64,000 bases of DNA, taken from assembly GCF_001517835.1 (NCBI RefSeq), contig NZ_LOQG01000038.1, forward strand, positions 1 through 64,000. Direction: 5' to 3'. A model generated the notes under the pieces. It ran no database searches and was not told the origin of the DNA. It saw nothing but the letters and a program-made list of their open reading frames with translations. The stretch's first letter is position 1; the number at the start of each line of letters is the position of its first letter. The position numbers and the translations under genes were made by a program. The DNA comes from Caviibacter abscessus (lineage in GTDB: Bacteria > Fusobacteriota > Fusobacteriia > Fusobacteriales > Leptotrichiaceae). This document shows, piece after piece, positions 61,893 through 64,000 of this stretch.

Positions 61893-63335
61893 ATGGAAAA
61901 TCAAACGAAGTATAACAAGGCTAAGATATGGCAAATAGGGCTTTTTTCACTGAATAATACAGCAACAAATTTATTTTTTATCTTAACTTTTTACATTGGA
62001 TATTATGCAACAGGCTTTGTTGGACTAGCAACAGTACTAATTTCAAATATACTTACAAGTATGAGAATATTTGACGGAATAACAGATCCTTTAGTAGGAT
62101 ATTTAATTGACAAAACAAATGGTAAATATGGTAAATTTAGACCATTTATGGTTATAGGATATATAATTATGACTATTACTATGTCACTTTTATATAAAGT
62201 AACTCATATTTTACCTCAAAATGTAAGGTTACCATTTTTCATAATTGTTTATGCATTATTTATACTTGGTTATACTTGCCAAACAGCTGTAACTAAAGCG
62301 GCTCAAGCCTGCATTACTAATGACCCTAAACAAAGACCTTTATTTGCTGCGTTTGATGGAACATATACGTTAATTACACTTTCTTGTTTTTTACCTGTTT
62401 ATGCAAATAACTATTTATTACCTAAATATGGAAACAAATTTGAATTAGCTTTATTTAATGAATTTGTATTTACATTCATAATTTTAAGCGGTATATTAAC
62501 TATATTAGCTTTTATAGGTGTATACCAAAAAGATAGAAGCGAATTTTTTGGAATTGGAGAAAAGAACGCAAAAATAGGATTTAAAGATTATATAGATATA
62601 ATAAAAAATAATCGTGCTATACAAATGTTAATAATTGCAGCTTCAACTGATAAGATTGCTTTAACGACTGCCGGAAATGCTGCTGTTGGTATAATGATTT
62701 ACGGTATTATTATGGGAGATAACACATTACAAGGAAAACTTGCGTTAATTACAGTAATACCTGCATTTTTACTACTTCAATATTTTGCTCAGTATGCAAG
62801 AAAATTAGGGATTAGAAAAGGAATGATAGTAACTGCTTGGGGAGCTATAATAACATATGTATTATTATTCTTACTTCTAAGATTTGGAAACCCTTCAAAT
62901 ATCAGAGCAAGTAATATTTTTGGATTTGAAACTTTAGCGTTTATCATTTTATGGTGTATAGGTAAAGGGATTGCGGGAGCAAGTGGAGGACTTACAATAA
63001 ATGCAATAGCAGATTGTGCTGATTATGAAACATATAGAACAGGAAGATATATACCAGGTATGATGGGAACATTATTCTCATTTATAGATAAACTTATATC
63101 ATCTTTTTCAACAACAGTTATTGGTATAATTGTAGCATTTATAGGATATACAAAAACTTTCCCTCAAATAGGAGATCCTAATACTCCTAAACTATTTTAT
63201 GCAGCGACTTTCTTATTTTTAGGTCTTCCTATATTAGGTTGGATAGCATCAGTTATAGCACTAAAATTTTATCCATTAACAGCTGAAAAAATGGAGGAAA
63301 TTCAAACGCATATAAGCAAGCTAAAAAACTCTTAA
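61893..63335 (+). CDS. GPH-family glucuronide/sugar:cation symporter
   Basis: A 480-residue transporter with twelve expected helices. KIWQIGLFSLNNTATNLFF, MRIFDGITDPLVGYLIDKTNGKYGKFRPFM and NAIADCADYETYRTGRYIPGMMGTLFSFIDKL are typical of the glycoside-pentoside-hexuronide family, which includes the glucuronide carrier UidB. AGGAGG precedes the ATG. Coming after the beta-glucuronidase gene, it most likely imports glucuronides or short glucuronate-containing oligosaccharides. Confidence 0.92.
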   Translation: MENQTKYNKAKIWQIGLFSLNNTATNLFFILTFYIGYYATGFVGLATVLISNILTSMRIFDGITDPLVGYLIDKTNGKYGKFRPFMVIGYIIMTITMSLLYKVTHILPQNVRLPFFIIVYALFILGYTCQTAVTKAAQACITNDPKQRPLFAAFDGTYTLITLSCFLPVYANNYLLPKYGNKFELALFNEFVFTFIILSGILTILAFIGVYQKDRSEFFGIGEKNAKIGFKDYIDIIKNNRAIQMLIIAASTDKIALTTAGNAAVGIMIYGIIMGDNTLQGKLALITVIPAFLLLQYFAQYARKLGIRKGMIVTAWGAIITYVLLFLLLRFGNPSNIRASNIFGFETLAFIILWCIGKGIAGASGGLTINAIADCADYETYRTGRYIPGMMGTLFSFIDKLISSFSTTVIGIIVAFIGYTKTFPQIGDPNTPKLFYAATFLFLGLPILGWIASVIALKFYPLTAEKMEEIQTHISKLKNS

Positions 63336-63353
63336 TATTATAATTTAACCTTT

Positions 63354-63387
63354 AAGAAATTGGGATATACATCTCAATTTCTTTTTT
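63354..63387 (+). terminator. Terminator of the hexuronide operon
   Basis: AAGAAATTGGGA (63354-63365) pairs with TCTCAATTTCTT (63372-63383) with one wobble around a 6-base loop, followed by a T-run. Confidence 0.9.
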
Positions 63388-63412
63388 TAATTTCATTATT
63401 ATTACTTAATTA

Positions 63413-63421
63413 TGGTATAAT
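63413..63421 (+). promoter_or_regulatory. Extended -10 promoter of the 63440 gene
   Basis: TGGTATAAT fits TGnTATAAT, 18 bases before the ATG. The -35 region (TTATTA) is weak. The same element recurs before other genes in the window. Confidence 0.55.
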
Positions 63422-63439
63422 AAAAAAAAGGAGTAAAAA

Positions 63440-63799
63440 ATGAGCGAATATGAAATAGAATATATGGTTAATGTGCTTGAAAAAAGTGCATATAAGATAG
63501 ATGAAGAAACTATAAAAATTGTAGAAAAAATAAGGAATAAAAGAGTGAAAAAAGCACTTAAAATTTATATTATATGCTTAATTCTTTTTCTTCTTATTCT
63601 TTTTACACTGTTCGTATTATTAAGGATTAATATAACTTTAAAATTAATTGCAGTTACAGTTTGTATGATAATTTTAATAGTATTTCAAAGATTTATAGTA
63701 GATAAGATAATTGATAAATTAAGAAAAAGAGAATATAGTCAAAATTTAAGTGAGGAATTTATTGAAAGGATTGAAAAACAGTATGGATATAGATATTAG
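63440..63799 (+). CDS. Small two-helix membrane protein upstream of thiI
   Basis: The 119-residue product has a charged N-terminal helix (residues 1-40), two hydrophobic segments (about 41-60 and 66-86) and a charged C-terminal tail. I do not recognise it. AAAAGGAG precedes the ATG. The thiI start lies 17 bases before its stop, so the two are translationally coupled. Confidence 0.7.
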   Translation: MSEYEIEYMVNVLEKSAYKIDEETIKIVEKIRNKRVKKALKIYIICLILFLLILFTLFVLLRINITLKLIAVTVCMIILIVFQRFIVDKIIDKLRKREYSQNLSEEFIERIEKQYGYRY

Positions 63800-64000
63800 T
63801 TTAATTGATAGCCTTGCATTAGGTTATGGAGAATTAGCGTTAAAAGGAAAAAATCGTGGAACTTTTGAAAGAAATATAAAGAAAAGAATAAAAAATAAGC
63901 TTTCTAAACTGGAGTTTGAGGCACATTTAGTAGATGATATGTCAAAACTTTTCATAGAATTTGAAAAAGGGAAAGCAAATGAAGTTTTACAAGCTATAAA
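63783..64000 (+). CDS. thiI: tRNA 4-thiouridine synthase ThiI, 5' part
   Basis: The frame runs off the window end after 72 codons. It reads LALGYGELALKGKNRGTFERNIKKRIKNKL, the N-terminal ferredoxin-like domain of ThiI with its YGELxLKGKNRxxFE signature. ThiI transfers sulfur to uridine 8 of tRNA and in some bacteria to the thiamine thiazole. The THUMP and PP-loop domains lie beyond the window. No strong ribosome site is seen; initiation may depend on coupling with the upstream gene. Confidence 0.88.
   Translation, partial: MDIDISLIDSLALGYGELALKGKNRGTFERNIKKRIKNKLSKLEFEAHLVDDMSKLFIEFEKGKANEVLQAI

Overview
The window looks like chromosome from a very AT-rich member of the Fusobacteriota, most likely Leptotrichiaceae (Sneathia- or Streptobacillus-like). 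This is inferred from base composition, heavy AGA and TTA codon use, purine-rich AGGAGG ribosome sites, and protein flavour; no database search was possible. All open genes read with the standard bacterial code.

Layout. (1) 87-10911: one ribosomal protein superoperon on the plus strand, rpsJ to rplO then secY, in the classical S10-spc order. It is cut by several intergenic hairpins, and it stops at secY: adk and map, the usual next genes, lie instead behind ftsZ at 38.9-40.3 kb. (2) 10955-13341: a minus-strand membrane protein, a tRNA-Thr(UGU) on the plus strand, and a PadR / DUF1700 / DUF4097 / PspC envelope module under a promoter with a near-perfect palindromic operator. (3) 13496-20736: a peptide-type ABC importer operon (lipoprotein, two permeases, only one ATPase) interrupted by a type III glutamine synthetase gene, followed by a GRP-type transporter and a thiamine-binding-family protein. 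(4) 20548-23800: a decayed accessory island. It holds a large sigma-70-region-4-like protein broken by two opposite frame changes and fused in frame to the thiamine-binding domain, then a remnant of a DUF1016/YhcG-type nuclease and a possible insertion-sequence end. (5) 23803-40867: an alpha/beta hydrolase, uppP, hemZ, a ComEA-like protein, an Mbeg1-like hydrolase, then the cell wall and division cluster murF-mraY-murD-ftsW-murG-murC-murB-(J-domain protein)-ftsQ-ftsZ, with no ftsA, followed by adk, map and an ICMT-like gene. (6) 41104-54142: transport-rich accessory region with gltS, brnQ, a PTS EIICB joined to a three-gene ABC-2 exporter, a TetR regulator, a LacI regulator joined to a second ABC-2 exporter, and a third ABC-2 exporter preceded by an operator, a six-residue leader ORF and a hairpin. 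(7) 54280-63335: a hexuronide operon (uxaC, uxuA, an SDR fructuronate reductase, a HAD phosphatase, a GH3 enzyme with the NagZ-type Asp-His dyad, a GH2 beta-glucuronidase, and a GPH symporter). (8) 63440-64000: a small membrane protein and the 5' end of thiI.

How the parts fit. The hexuronide operon encodes uptake, cytoplasmic cleavage of both beta-glucuronyl and probably beta-N-acetylhexosaminyl bonds, and conversion of glucuronate to 2-keto-3-deoxygluconate. That set would suit fragments of host glycosaminoglycans or glucuronides. The peptide, glutamate and branched-chain amino acid transporters, with glutamine synthetase inside the peptide operon, point to a host-associated fermenter living on amino acids and sugars. 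The most unusual items are the leader-peptide exporter locus near 54.1 kb, the broken fusion gene at 20.3-23.2 kb, the PTS-ABC and LacI-ABC exporter pairings, the absence of ftsA before ftsZ, and an insertion in the KOW motif of ribosomal protein L24.
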